Assembly: GCF_002025705.1 (NCBI RefSeq)
Contig: NZ_CP018846.1
Span: forward strand, 4,579,501 to 4,643,500
Direction: 5' to 3'
DNA: 64,000 nt
DNA from: Pseudomonas putida
GTDB lineage: Bacteria > Pseudomonadota > Gammaproteobacteria > Pseudomonadales > Pseudomonadaceae
Shown here: positions 7,820 to 17,497 of the stretch, one piece after another
Numbering within the stretch: the first letter of the stretch is position 1
Layout of the letters: each line of letters starts with the position of its first letter
Notes under the pieces: model-generated
Databases searched by the model: none
The model's input: the letters and a program-made list of their open reading frames with translations, nothing else
Told to the model about the DNA's origin: nothing
Made by a program: the position numbers and the translations under genes

Positions 7820-8833
7820 TCATTTTGCGAAGATTTCCATCAAGCGCCCGGCGATTCGCTCAAGCGGGCGGATTTCCACCGCAGCATCGATAGCCGCAGC
7901 GGCCTTTGGCATGCCGTAGACCGCACTGCTTGCCTGGTCCTGGGCAATGGTCAGAAAACCCTGCTGGCGCATCAGCTTCAGGCCCTGGGCGCCATCACGG
8001 CCCATGCCGGTAAGCAGCACGCCCACCGCGTCGCCGTTCCAGTAGCGCGCCACGCTCTCGAAGAATACGTCGATCGAAGGCCGGTAGATCTCGTTGACCG
8101 GTTCGGCAGTGTAGGCCAACTGGCCACCCTGTAGCAGGCGTATATGGTGATTGGTGCCGGCCAGCAGCACCTGCCCGGGTTGTGGCGGCTCACCTTCGCG
8201 GGCCAGGCGCACCGGCAAGCCGCAGGCGCTGGCGAGCCACTCGGCCATGCCGGCGGCAAACACCTGGTCGACATGCTGGACCAGCACGATCGAGGCTGGA
8301 AAACCGCGCGGCAGGCCCTTTAGCAGCACTTCGAGCGCGGCAGGGCCGCCAGCGGACGAGCCGATGGCCACCAGGCCGCTGCGCTGGGAGGCCTCACGCA
8401 GAGGGGCAGCGACCGTCTTGCTCGCGCCGGGCCGCTGCTGGCCGATCAGCCAGCCGATATTGAGGATCTTGCGCAGCAGCGGCGCCGCTGCCTCACGTGC
8501 ATCACCCGCGCCCACTGCGGGGGTGTCGACCACGTCCAGGGCACCATGGCCCATGGCCTCGAACACCCGGTGCACGTTCTGCTTGCGGTCGACGGTGACG
8601 ATAACGATGGCGCAGGGTGTTTCGGCCATGATCCGCCGGGTCGCCTCGACGCCGTCCATTACCGGCATGATCAGGTCCATGAGAATCAGGTCGGGGGTAT
8701 CCTCGGCGCACTTGCGCACGGCTTCGGCCCCATTGCCGGCCACCCAGATCACCTGGTGCGCCGGCTCGAAGGCCAGGGCCCGGCGCAACGCCTCTACCGC
8801 CATGGGCATATCGTTGACGATGGCGACCTTCAT
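7820..8833 (-). CDS. wspF: CheB-like methylesterase WspF
   Basis: 337 residues. WspF removes methyl groups from the receptor WspA, damping the pathway; loss of WspF is known in other pseudomonads to give wrinkly, high-c-di-GMP colonies. The receiver domain has phosphoacceptor D53 (LILMDLIMP). The methylesterase domain has the triad: S160 (AIGSSAGG), H187 (VLVQHVD) and D280 (GMGRDG). All key residues are present, so the brake looks intact. Its ATG overlaps the wspE stop by 4 bases. Confidence 0.96.
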   Translation of the reverse strand: MKVAIVNDMPMAVEALRRALAFEPAHQVIWVAGNGAEAVRKCAEDTPDLILMDLIMPVMDGVEATRRIMAETPCAIVIVTVDRKQNVHRVFEAMGHGALDVVDTPAVGAGDAREAAAPLLRKILNIGWLIGQQRPGASKTVAAPLREASQRSGLVAIGSSAGGPAALEVLLKGLPRGFPASIVLVQHVDQVFAAGMAEWLASACGLPVRLAREGEPPQPGQVLLAGTNHHIRLLQGGQLAYTAEPVNEIYRPSIDVFFESVARYWNGDAVGVLLTGMGRDGAQGLKLMRQQGFLTIAQDQASSAVYGMPKAAAAIDAAVEIRPLERIAGRLMEIFAK

Positions 8834-11112
8834 CCCTGAGCACCTCCGATCAATTCCACCACGGCATCCAGCAACGCATCGTCATGGAAGCTGGCCTTTG
8901 CCAAATAGTAGTCGGCGCCAGCGTCCAGGCCACGTCGGCGATCTTCTTCGCGGTCCTTGTACGACACCACCATCACCGGCAACGACTGCAACCGCTGGTC
9001 GCGGCGCACCAGGGTGACCAGCTCGATGCCATCCATGCGCGGCATGTCGATATCGGTGATCAACAGGTCGAAGTCCTCGCTGCGCAGGGCGTTCCAGCCG
9101 TCCATACCGTCCACCGCCACTGCGACGTCGTAGCCACGGTTACTGAGCAGCTTGCGTTGCAGCTCGCGCACGGTGAGCGAGTCGTCGACCACCAGGATGC
9201 GCTTGCGGCTCACGCCTCGCGCGCCTTGCGCACCGCGCTCGATGCGTTCCAGGCGGCCAGTGCTGAGCAGTTTTTCCACCGAACGCAGCAAGTCTTCGAC
9301 ATCGATGATCAGCACCACCGAGCCATCGTCCAGCAACGCACCTGCAGAGATGTCCTGGACCTTGCCCAGGCGCGGGTCGAGCGGCATCACCACCAGCACC
9401 CGCTCGCCGATCAGGCGCTCCACGGCCACGCCGTAAAGCTGCTCACGCTCACGGATCACCACCACCCGCAAGCTGTTTGCCTCACCCTGACCAGCCGGCC
9501 GGTTGAGCAACTGGCTGGCAGCCACCAGGCCGATATGTCGGCCCTCGTGCCAGAAGTGCTGACGGCCCTCGATCTGCACGATCTCGTCGGCCGCCACCTC
9601 CAGGGTGCGCTCGATATGCGCCAGCGGAAACGCATAAGCCTCATCCCCCACCTCCACCACCAGGCTGCGCACCACCGACAGGGTCAGCGGCACCTCAAGC
9701 TGGAAACGGCAGCCCTGGCCAGGCACCTGGGTCAGTTCGATAGAACCGCGCAGGTCGCGGACCATGTGTTGCACCGCATCCAGGCCAACACCACGGCCAG
9801 AAACCTCGGTGACCTTGTCGCGCAGGCTGAAGCCCGGCAGGAACAGGAAGGTCAGCAGCTCGGCTTCGCTCATTTGCGCCACGGTATCGGCGGGCGACAT
9901 GCCGCGCTCGACGATGTTGCGTTTCAGGCGCTCAAGGTCGATGCCAGCGCCATCATCGCTCAGTTCGAGCATCAGCAGGCCGGCCTGGTGCGAGGCGCGC
10001 AAGCGGATCGTGCCTTCCGCTGGCTTGCCCGCCAGCAAGCGCCGCTCGGGCTGCTCGATACCATGGTCGACGGCATTGCGCAGCAAGTGAGTCAGCGGCG
10101 CTTCGAGCTTTTCCAGCACGTCGCGATCGACCTGGGTCTTTTCACCTTCGATCTGCAGCTGCACCTGCTTGCCGAGCGAACGCCCCAGGTCGCGGACCAT
10201 GCGGCTCTGGCCGGTGAGCACGTCGGCAAACGGGCGCATGCGGCAGGCCAATGCCGTGTCGTACAGCAACTGCGCACGCTGGCTGGCCTGCCAACCGAAC
10301 TCGTCGAGGTCGGCGGCCTGCTGCTGCAGAATCTGCTGGGTTTCCGCCAGCAGTCGCTGGGTCTGGGCCAGGGCGTCGAGCACCTCAATGCTCTGGCCGC
10401 TGTCTTCGAGCTGCGTTTTCAGGCCGTCGAGGGCCCGCATGCCTTGGCCATGCATGCGTTTGAGGCGCTGCAAGGTGGCCAGGTAGGGCTTGAGGCGCTG
10501 GGTCTCGACCAACGACTTGCTCGACAGGTCGAGCAGGCTGTTCAGGCGGTCGGCGGTCACCCGCAACACCCGCTCACCGCCCTCCCCCGCGCGCTTGCCG
10601 GCCTTGCGCGGCGCGGCTGGCTCGACGTCTGTTTCCAAGGCCGGCACCACTGGCTCCGGCTGGGCTGGCGGGGCCACGGGCGACGGTGGCTCAATTGCAA
10701 CCACTGCGGGCAGTGGCGCGGCGCCGGGGTCGAGCAAGCTGGCCATCTGCAGCAGGAACGCCGGCACCAGCGCCTCGCCATGCGGGTCGCCAGGGGTGGC
10801 GATGTGCATCAGCAAGTCGGTGCCACGCAGCAGCGCATCGATGTGTTCGGCGCGCAGCAGCAGCCGGCCTTCCTGGGCCGCTACCAGGCAATCTTCCATG
10901 ACGTGGGCGACGCTGACCCCGGCATCGATACCGACGATGCGCGCCGCGCCTTTCAATGAGTGCGCCGCACGCATGCAAGCTTCCAGCTGGTCGGCCTGGG
11001 TCGGGTTGCGTTCCAGTGCCATCAGCCCTGTACTGAGCACCTGGGTCTGCGCCTCGGCCTCCAGGCTGAACAGTTCGAGCAGCGATGCGTCGCGCATTTG
11101 CTCTGGGGTCAT
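8830..11112 (-). CDS. wspE: CheA-type hybrid histidine kinase WspE
   Basis: 760 residues from the ATG at 11112; the frame stays open further upstream, but that part overlaps wspD. Domains in order: Hpt with the phosphorylated histidine H51 (AAHSLKGAARI), a proline-rich linker, dimerisation helices, an HATPase domain (HLLRNAVDHGIE as N box, SDDGAGID as G1 box), a CheW-like domain, and a C-terminal receiver (DLLITDIDMP, Asp about 687). It phosphorylates WspR and WspF. ATGA overlaps link it to wspD and wspF. Confidence 0.96.
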   Translation of the reverse strand: MTPEQMRDASLLELFSLEAEAQTQVLSTGLMALERNPTQADQLEACMRAAHSLKGAARIVGIDAGVSVAHVMEDCLVAAQEGRLLLRAEHIDALLRGTDLLMHIATPGDPHGEALVPAFLLQMASLLDPGAAPLPAVVAIEPPSPVAPPAQPEPVVPALETDVEPAAPRKAGKRAGEGGERVLRVTADRLNSLLDLSSKSLVETQRLKPYLATLQRLKRMHGQGMRALDGLKTQLEDSGQSIEVLDALAQTQRLLAETQQILQQQAADLDEFGWQASQRAQLLYDTALACRMRPFADVLTGQSRMVRDLGRSLGKQVQLQIEGEKTQVDRDVLEKLEAPLTHLLRNAVDHGIEQPERRLLAGKPAEGTIRLRASHQAGLLMLELSDDGAGIDLERLKRNIVERGMSPADTVAQMSEAELLTFLFLPGFSLRDKVTEVSGRGVGLDAVQHMVRDLRGSIELTQVPGQGCRFQLEVPLTLSVVRSLVVEVGDEAYAFPLAHIERTLEVAADEIVQIEGRQHFWHEGRHIGLVAASQLLNRPAGQGEANSLRVVVIREREQLYGVAVERLIGERVLVVMPLDPRLGKVQDISAGALLDDGSVVLIIDVEDLLRSVEKLLSTGRLERIERGAQGARGVSRKRILVVDDSLTVRELQRKLLSNRGYDVAVAVDGMDGWNALRSEDFDLLITDIDMPRMDGIELVTLVRRDQRLQSLPVMVVSYKDREEDRRRGLDAGADYYLAKASFHDDALLDAVVELIGGAQG

Positions 11113-11774
11113 GACAGGCTCCGCTGCACGGCAGACAGTAATTGTTGATCGTCCAGCACACGCACGCTGCGCCCGCGCCACTGCAATACCGCAGCGGTGA
11201 ACGGCGCGGCATCTTGGCTGGCGTCCAGCAGTGTGGCGTCGAGGCGGTGAATGCCGTCGATCTCGTCCACAGCCATCACCACCGGCCCGCCCGACGCTGC
11301 CAGGATCAGCATGCGCGGCATCGCCCGGCCGCCACGCGCCGGCTCGGACATACGCTCCACGCCCAGCAGGTCGCCCAATGACAGGCAAGGCACCAGCGCA
11401 CCGCGCACGTTGGCCACCCCTTGCAGCACGCGCGAGCGCTGATGCGGCAACGAATGCACAGGTTGCAAGGGGGCGATCTCTGCCAGGCAGGCAGTGGCCA
11501 GGGCCAGCCACTCCTCGCCCAGGCGGAACAGCAGCTGCGAACGCCCGACGCTGGTTTCGGCAGGGACGTCCGCATGCACCAGGTCCGCTTCGATCAGCGC
11601 ATAGCGGTCGAGCAGGCGCGTGGCCGCCGCCGCGTAGACTTCGCAGTTGCGGCAATGGATATGCCGCTCCAGCAGCGGGCATTGCTTGTTGCCGTGTACG
11701 CCAATGCGGTTCCAGCAGTCGTCGATGCGCTCATCGTCCTGGGCCAGCAGCTCGATCCCGTGTTCGGCTCTCAT
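11109..11774 (-). CDS. wspD: CheW-like coupling protein WspD
   Basis: 221 residues. A CheW domain (about 70-215; LLFRLGEEWLALATACL, VRGALVPCLSLGDLL) couples the receptor WspA to the kinase WspE. Unlike WspB it has an N-terminal extension rich in Cys and His: C20, H27, C32, H38, H40, C41 and C44, within CWNRIG, QCPLLERH and HCRNC. This could bind metal or sense redox, but no function is established from sequence. Overlaps both wspC and wspE by 4 bases. Confidence 0.93.
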   Translation of the reverse strand: MRAEHGIELLAQDDERIDDCWNRIGVHGNKQCPLLERHIHCRNCEVYAAAATRLLDRYALIEADLVHADVPAETSVGRSQLLFRLGEEWLALATACLAEIAPLQPVHSLPHQRSRVLQGVANVRGALVPCLSLGDLLGVERMSEPARGGRAMPRMLILAASGGPVVMAVDEIDGIHRLDATLLDASQDAAPFTAAVLQWRGRSVRVLDDQQLLSAVQRSLS

Positions 11775-13024
11775 CGTTCAGACTCCCGGCCAACCCGTGC
11801 CGCACGTTCCTGCAGGCGGCGGGCACCGACTTCGTCGCCTTGGGCGGCCAGCAGCGTGGCCAGGTGCAGCAATGCCTCAGGGTGCTGAGGTTCCAGGTAC
11901 AGCGCCTTGCGGTAATGGGTCAGCGCCTGCTGTGCATCGCCTTCGGTATCACTCAGCAGCCCCAGCCAGTAGTAGACCTGGGCCTTCGGTGCGAACTGGT
12001 GCAAATAGCGCTGGCAACTGGCGCGGGCCTGGGTGCTGTCGCCGGCATTGGCCTGGCGAGCGATGCTGGCCAGCAACTCGCTTTCGCTCTCGCGCGGTGG
12101 CGCTGCCAAAGGGGCGGGCGCAACCGCCCGCAGCGGCCGTGCAGGCGGCGCAGGCACGGGCCGTGGGCGGTTTGGGGCAACAGGCTGGGCCACGCGGCTT
12201 AGTGGCAGGGCCGGCATGGCGGGGACATCCGCCGGTTGCCGCACATACGCGAACGACTGGGCAATCCCCAATGGCCGCATCCCCAACCGCGCCAGCAAAC
12301 TTCCCTCGGCCGGGCCGATGAACAGCACGCCCTGTGGCTGTGCAAGGCGCTTGAGCACTTCGAACACACGTTGCTGGGTCGGTACATCAAAATAGATCAG
12401 CAGGTTGCGACAGAACACGAAATCGTACTGGCCATTGCGGCTGGCGAGCGCCGGATCGAGCACATTGCCCACTTCCAGGTTCACCTGCCGGCGTACCCGC
12501 TCTTCCAGCTGATGGCCGTCATCGCATTCACGGAAATGGCGCTCGCGAAACGACAGTTCGCTGCCGCGGAACGAGTTGCGCCCATACAAGCCCTGTATGC
12601 CCCTGGCGACCGAGCTTGGGCTGATATCGATCCCGTCGATGCGGAAATCTAGCGGGCTCATGCCCGCGTCGAGCAAGGCCATGGCGAGCGAGTACGGCTC
12701 CTCGCCGGTGGAGCACGGCAGGCTGAGCAGGCGCAACGGCCGCTCGCCGGCCAGTTCGGCCAGGCGTTTCTGGGCCAGGCCGACCAGTGCGGTGAACGAT
12801 TCCGGGTAGCGGAAGAACCAGGTCTCCGGGACGATCACGGCCTCGATCAGGGCCAGTTGCTCGTCTGCCGATTGCTGCAGGCGGACCCAGTAATCATCCA
12901 GGTCGCTGGCATGCAGTGCGACACAGCGCTGGCGCAGGGCCCGCTCGACCATCGGCACGCCAACAGACTCGACATCCAGGCCGATACGCTCTTGCAGGAA
13001 GCGGAAAAACCGTTGCTCGCTCAT
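11771..13024 (-). CDS. wspC: CheR-type methyltransferase with TPR tail, WspC
   Basis: 417 residues. WspC methylates glutamates of WspA using S-adenosylmethionine and opposes WspF. The CheR domain (about 1-270) has the SAM-binding segment SLPCSTGEEPYSLAM, GIDISPSSV, and FCRNLLIYFD. An Ala/Pro-rich linker (about 285-340) then leads to TPR-like repeats (YYWLGLLSDTEGDAQQALTHYRKALYLEPQ), probably for protein contact. Overlaps wspB and wspD by 4 bases. Confidence 0.95.
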   Translation of the reverse strand: MSEQRFFRFLQERIGLDVESVGVPMVERALRQRCVALHASDLDDYWVRLQQSADEQLALIEAVIVPETWFFRYPESFTALVGLAQKRLAELAGERPLRLLSLPCSTGEEPYSLAMALLDAGMSPLDFRIDGIDISPSSVARGIQGLYGRNSFRGSELSFRERHFRECDDGHQLEERVRRQVNLEVGNVLDPALASRNGQYDFVFCRNLLIYFDVPTQQRVFEVLKRLAQPQGVLFIGPAEGSLLARLGMRPLGIAQSFAYVRQPADVPAMPALPLSRVAQPVAPNRPRPVPAPPARPLRAVAPAPLAAPPRESESELLASIARQANAGDSTQARASCQRYLHQFAPKAQVYYWLGLLSDTEGDAQQALTHYRKALYLEPQHPEALLHLATLLAAQGDEVGARRLQERAARVGRESER

Positions 13025-13527
13025 GGTGCCTCCTGCCCTGCCGCGAGCGGGAACAACAGCTCGCGCACGCTATCGGTCAGCAGGTCATCCACCACGATCC
13101 GTTGCAACAGGCCCTGGGCGTCCTGGCGAACCGGGCCCAGGTAGCGCGCTTCGCCGTTATCCAGGCCATAAGGCTGGAACTCATCCGGCATGCAGCGCAG
13201 GGTTTCGGTGGCTTGTTCGAGGATCAGCCCCAGCACCTGGTCGTGCCGGTAATGCACCAGCACCAGGCGCGTACTGGCGCGCTCGGCGGCCGGCTGGGCG
13301 AAGCTCAGCGCACTCAGGTCGACCACTGGCACCAGCACGCCGCGATGGGCCAGGATACCGGCCACCCAGGCCGGCGCCTGGGCAATCGGCTTGAGCGGGC
13401 GGCGCGGCAGCACCTCGATCACTTCGCGCACGTCCAGGGCAAAGCGCTGCTGGTTGAGGCGAAACTGCAAGTACAGCGTGCCCTTGGCGCTGGCCGCCGC
13501 TGCCGGGTTGGAATGCAGGTTGGTCAT
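13021..13527 (-). CDS. wspB: CheW-like coupling protein WspB
   Basis: 168 residues, essentially one CheW domain (YLQFRLNQQRFALDVREVIEVLP at the front, GILAHRGVLVPVVDLSAL in the middle). It links the receptor WspA to the WspE kinase. It starts 5 bases after the wspA stop and overlaps wspC by 4 bases. It lacks the Cys-rich extension of WspD, so the two coupling proteins are not interchangeable copies. Confidence 0.94.
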   Translation of the reverse strand: MTNLHSNPAAAASAKGTLYLQFRLNQQRFALDVREVIEVLPRRPLKPIAQAPAWVAGILAHRGVLVPVVDLSALSFAQPAAERASTRLVLVHYRHDQVLGLILEQATETLRCMPDEFQPYGLDNGEARYLGPVRQDAQGLLQRIVVDDLLTDSVRELLFPLAAGQEAP

Positions 13528-13532
13528 GGTGA

Positions 13533-15155
13533 TCAGACTTTGAAGCGCGATACACCACCGCGCAGGCCGGCGGCCACCTGGCTCAGCTCATCGATGGCGA
13601 AGCTGGCCTGGCGCAGCGATTCCACCGTCTGGGTGCTGGCATCGCTGAGCTGAGCCAGGGCCTGGTTGATCTGCTCGGCACCGGTGGCCTGGGCCTGCAT
13701 GCCCTCATTGACCATCAGCACACGCGGCGCCAGGGCCTGGACCTGATGAATGATCTGGCTCAGTTGCTCGCCCACCTGCTGCACTTCGAACATGCCGCGG
13801 CGCACTTCTTCAGAGAACTTGTCCATGCCCATCACCCCGGCCGACACCGCCGACTGGATTTCCCGCACCATCTGCTCGATGTCGTAGGTGGCCACGGCTG
13901 TCTGGTCGGCCAGGCGCCGCACCTCGGTGGCGACCACGGCAAAACCGCGGCCATATTCACCGGCCTTTTCCGCCTCGATGGCGGCATTGAGCGAAAGCAG
14001 GTTGGTCTGGTCGGCCACCTTGACGATGGTCACCACCATCTGCGTGATGTTGCTGGCCTTCTCGTTGAGGATCCCCAGCTTGGCGTTGACCAGGTCGGCG
14101 GCGCCCATCACCTGGTGCATGGTCTCTTCCATGCGCGCCAGGCCCTGCTGGCCGGAGCCCGCCAGGCTCGACGCCTGGTCGGCAGCGCTGGTGACCTCGG
14201 TCATGGTGCGCACCAGGTCGCGCGAGGTGGCGGCGATTTCACGCGAGGTGGCGCCGATCTCGGTGGTGGTGGCGGCCGTCTCGGTAGCGGTGGCCTGCTG
14301 CTGCTTGGAGGTGGCGGCAATCTCGGTGACCGAGGTGGTTACCTGCACAGACGAGCGCTGCGCCTGGGCCACCAGGTTGGCCAGGGCTTCGGCCATTTCG
14401 TTGAAGCCGCTCTCGATGGCGCCGAACTCGTCCTTGCGGTCCAGGCTCAGGCGCATGCTCAGGTCGCCCGAGCGCAGTTTGTCGAGGGCATGCACCACAC
14501 GCTGCACGGGCGCGGTGATGGCGCGCATCAACAGCAAGCCACAGATACCGGCGGCTACGATCGCCAGCAGCAGCGAGACCATCATGCTGCCCTTGGCGGT
14601 GCTCACGGCACTCACAATTTCATGGGTGGCAGCGTCTGCCGACTCGCGGTTGTGCTCGATCACCGTGTTGAGGTGCTTGCGCCCTTCCACCCAGGCCGGG
14701 GTAAGCGCCTCGCTGATCAGCCGCTCGGCTTCGGTGTAATTGTGCTGCCGGTAGGCATCAAGCACCTGGCCGACGAGCTTGAGGTAGTTTTCCTCAAGCT
14801 GGACGAAGGTGTCGAAGCGCTTCTGGTCGCCGCTGTCCTGGATGGTGCCCTGGTAGCTGGCCATGTACTGCTTGAGGCGATCATCGAAGCTCTTGAACAG
14901 CTCCATGTCGGCCGGGGTGATTTCGCGGCGATTGGACAGGCCCACCAGTTGCTGGCTGGTGACGTAGCTGTCAACCCAGGCGCTGCGGATCATCGAGCTG
15001 TAGTAGACACCTGGAATGCTGTCTGTACCCACCGCTTCCTCGGCGCTTTCGATCGTCACCAACCGCGAGTAGGCGGCTACGATCATCAGCAGCATGATAG
15101 CGATGATCACGGCGAAACTTGCCAGGATCCGTTGGCGCAAGGTCCAGTTCTTCAC
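13533..15155 (-). CDS. wspA: Methyl-accepting chemoreceptor-like protein WspA
   Basis: 540 residues, first gene of the wsp operon. An N-terminal membrane segment (about 10-30) is followed by a periplasmic four-helix-bundle sensor (about 35-185), a second membrane segment (about 190-213), a HAMP domain (about 213-265) and a signalling domain with the conserved hairpin tip (NLLSLNAAIEAEKAGEYGRG). In other pseudomonads WspA responds to surface contact and drives WspE. An operon promoter should lie in 15156-15283, but I could not pick convincing boxes. Confidence 0.96.
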   Translation of the reverse strand: MKNWTLRQRILASFAVIIAIMLLMIVAAYSRLVTIESAEEAVGTDSIPGVYYSSMIRSAWVDSYVTSQQLVGLSNRREITPADMELFKSFDDRLKQYMASYQGTIQDSGDQKRFDTFVQLEENYLKLVGQVLDAYRQHNYTEAERLISEALTPAWVEGRKHLNTVIEHNRESADAATHEIVSAVSTAKGSMMVSLLLAIVAAGICGLLLMRAITAPVQRVVHALDKLRSGDLSMRLSLDRKDEFGAIESGFNEMAEALANLVAQAQRSSVQVTTSVTEIAATSKQQQATATETAATTTEIGATSREIAATSRDLVRTMTEVTSAADQASSLAGSGQQGLARMEETMHQVMGAADLVNAKLGILNEKASNITQMVVTIVKVADQTNLLSLNAAIEAEKAGEYGRGFAVVATEVRRLADQTAVATYDIEQMVREIQSAVSAGVMGMDKFSEEVRRGMFEVQQVGEQLSQIIHQVQALAPRVLMVNEGMQAQATGAEQINQALAQLSDASTQTVESLRQASFAIDELSQVAAGLRGGVSRFKV

Positions 15156-15283
15156 ATTCAGCCCTCAGGAATTCACAACGAGCGGGAAAAATCGCCGAAG
15201 TATAGCCCAGGCGTCCTACGCTTTTGCGGCTGAAATGCGAGGTATTCAGGCCTCTATCCCTGGCGGACAGGCCATTTTCCAGT

Positions 15284-15970
15284 TCATTGACCTGCGGCAA
15301 GCCGTACCTGGCTCTCCAGTTCCTGGCGCAGGGCCGGGTCGAGGCGCAGCTGGCGGGCCAGTTCGTCGAGGTAGGCGCGCTCCATGAAGTTCTCCTGATC
15401 GACCATCATCACGCTGGCCAGATACATCTCTGCAGCCATCTCCGGGGTTTGCGCGGCGCGAGCGACTTCGGCCGGGTCCAGCGGCTTGTTCAACTCATCG
15501 TGCAACCAGTGCTGCAGATCGCGGTCGTTGTCCAGGCGGGTGAATTCGCCTTCGATCAGGGCCCGTTCGCGCTCGTCGATATGGCCATCGGACTTGGCCG
15601 CCGCCACCAGCGCGCGCAGTACCGCCTGGCTGTGCTGCTCAGCCTGGGCCGGCGGCAGTCGGTCGAGGGTCTGCGGCTCGGCGCCCTGCCCTGTGCCCTG
15701 GCGCGCCTGCCAGTTGCCATAGGCCTTGTAAGCGAGCACGCCAAGTGCGGCCAGGCCACCGTAGGTGAGCGCCTTGCCGCCATACTTGCGAGCCTTCTTG
15801 CTGCCCAGCAGCAGACCCAGCGCGCCCGCCCCCAAGGCGCCTGCGCCGGCCCCGGAGAGCAGGCCCCCCAAACCACCGGCGCCGGCTGACGGCTTGCCCG
15901 CGCCAGGCTGCTTGTTGAGCAACTCCTGGCCAGATTTGAGCAGTTGATCGAGCAGGCCACGGGTGTTCAT
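15284..15970 (-). CDS. DUF533 / YebE-like inner membrane protein
   Basis: 228 residues from the ATG at 15970, chosen for the GGAGA eight bases upstream; the frame stays open further back without support. It begins MNTRGLLDQLLKSGQELL, then a Gly-rich stretch (about 22-50), a hydrophobic segment (TYGGLAALGVLAYKAY), and a C-terminal TerB-like helical domain with an acidic DGHIDERERALIEGEF loop. Family: DUF533 (E. coli YebE), function unknown. It lies upstream of wspA on the same strand, 128 bases away. Confidence 0.8.
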   Translation of the reverse strand: MNTRGLLDQLLKSGQELLNKQPGAGKPSAGAGGLGGLLSGAGAGALGAGALGLLLGSKKARKYGGKALTYGGLAALGVLAYKAYGNWQARQGTGQGAEPQTLDRLPPAQAEQHSQAVLRALVAAAKSDGHIDERERALIEGEFTRLDNDRDLQHWLHDELNKPLDPAEVARAAQTPEMAAEMYLASVMMVDQENFMERAYLDELARQLRLDPALRQELESQVRLAAGQ

Positions 15971-16186
15971 GTGCACGTCTCCACGATACGGAAAGGAAAG
16001 AGCAGAGTAAGGCCTGCCGCGTGAGCGGCCACTCGAGGATTTGCTTCCGGATGTTGCATTAGCTGGCAAAAAGCCAACTAGACTCGTCATCGCCAACAAC
16101 CTGCACAGGCGACTATGCTTATAACCATTGCTTCACTGCTTTCTTGATGACTGCCCCGACCAAGATCTCCAAGAAGAGGGAACACC

Positions 16187-17338
16187 ATGTCAGTGCACAA
16201 GACCGCATTGCTCGGCGCCATGATCGGCGCGCTGCTGGCCAGCGCCGGCCTGCAGGCCGCCGAGATGCCCAAGGCCCTGGGCGCCGGCGAAGGCCGGCTG
16301 GATATCGTCGCCTGGCCCGGCTACATCGAGCGCGGTGAAAGCGACAAGGCCTATGACTGGGTCACCGGTTTCGAGAAGGAAACCGGCTGCAAGGTCAGCG
16401 TCAAGACCGCGGCCACTTCCGATGAAATGGTCAGCCTGATGACCAAGGGCGGCTACGACCTGGTCACCGCTTCCGGCGACGCCTCGCTGCGCCTGATCGT
16501 CGGCAAGCGCGTACAGCCCATCAACACAGCGCTGATACCCAACTGGAAGAACATCGACCCACGCCTGCAGAACGGTGGCTGGTACGTGGTCGACAAACAG
16601 GTATATGGCACGCCCTACCAATGGGGCCCGAACGTGCTGCTGTACAACACCAATACCTTCAAGCAGGCACCCACCAGCTGGAACGTGGTGTTCGAGCCAC
16701 AGGACCTGCCCGATGGCAAGCCGAACAAGGGCCGCGTGCAGGCTTACGACGGGCCGATCTACATCGCCGACGCCGCGCTGTACCTGAAATCGGCCAAGCC
16801 CGAACTGGGCATCAAGGACCCGTACGAGCTCAATGAAGCCCAGTACAAGGCCGTGCTCGAACTACTGCGCCAGCAGCAACCGCTGATCCACCGTTACTGG
16901 CACGACGCCACGGTACAGATGAGCGACGTGAAGAACGAGGGCGTGGTCGCCTCCAGCTCATGGGGTTACATGGTCAATGGCCTGAAGGCCGAGAACCAGC
17001 CAGTGGCCTCGACCATTCCGAAGGAAGGCGCCACCGGCTGGGCCGACACCACCATGCTGCACAGCGAGGCCAAGCACCCCAATTGCGCCTACAAGTGGAT
17101 GGACTGGTCGCTGCAACCCAAGGTGCAGGGCGATGTGGCGGCCTGGTTCGGCTCGTTGCCCGCAGTGCCGGCAGCCTGCACCGGCAGCGAGCTGCTGGGG
17201 GCTGAAGGGTGCAAGACCAACGGCTTCGACAACTTCGACAAGATCGCCTTCTGGAAAACCCCACAGACCCAGGGCGGCAAGTTCGTGCCGTATAGCCGCT
17301 GGACCCAGGATTACATTGCGATCATGGGCGGGCGCTAG
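16187..17338 (+). CDS. Polyamine ABC transporter, periplasmic binding protein (YdcS/PotD-like)
   Basis: 383 residues with a Sec signal peptide ending LASAGLQAAEM. The mature protein is a PotD-type solute-binding protein (PYQWGPNVLLYNTN; ASSSWGYMVNGL). It should bind a polyamine such as putrescine or spermidine; resemblance is strongest to YdcS of the ydcSTUV system. Start supported by AGAGGGA seven bases upstream. First gene of a five-gene plus-strand set: binding protein, ATPase, two permeases, aldehyde dehydrogenase. A REP palindrome separates it from the ATPase gene. Confidence 0.88.
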   Translation: MSVHKTALLGAMIGALLASAGLQAAEMPKALGAGEGRLDIVAWPGYIERGESDKAYDWVTGFEKETGCKVSVKTAATSDEMVSLMTKGGYDLVTASGDASLRLIVGKRVQPINTALIPNWKNIDPRLQNGGWYVVDKQVYGTPYQWGPNVLLYNTNTFKQAPTSWNVVFEPQDLPDGKPNKGRVQAYDGPIYIADAALYLKSAKPELGIKDPYELNEAQYKAVLELLRQQQPLIHRYWHDATVQMSDVKNEGVVASSSWGYMVNGLKAENQPVASTIPKEGATGWADTTMLHSEAKHPNCAYKWMDWSLQPKVQGDVAAWFGSLPAVPAACTGSELLGAEGCKTNGFDNFDKIAFWKTPQTQGGKFVPYSRWTQDYIAIMGGR

Positions 17339-17385
17339 CACAGGCTTGCTACAGGTATGCCGCTTGATCTGGGGCTGCTGCGCAG

Positions 17386-17459
17386 CCCTTTCGCGACACA
17401 AGGCCGCTCCTACAAGAGACCGCGATCCCCTGTAGGAGCGGCCTTGTGTCGCGAAAGGG
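17386..17459. repeat. REP-like palindrome, family B
   Basis: A perfect 29-bp inverted repeat (17386-17414 and 17431-17459) with a 16-base loop; the arm begins CCCTTTCGCGACACAAGG. A near-identical copy is at 44506-44579. It lies inside the polyamine operon between binding protein and ATPase, where it may protect the upstream mRNA end and lower downstream expression. Confidence 0.92.
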
Positions 17460-17497
17460 GCGCAAGGCGCCCCCCGAGCTTTACCTTGGAGTTACCC

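Noticed and set aside
8830..11682. WspE as a 950-residue protein starting far upstream
   Set aside because: The added 190 residues are an out-of-frame reading of wspD. The ATG at 11112 overlapping the wspD stop gives the normal Wsp domain order.
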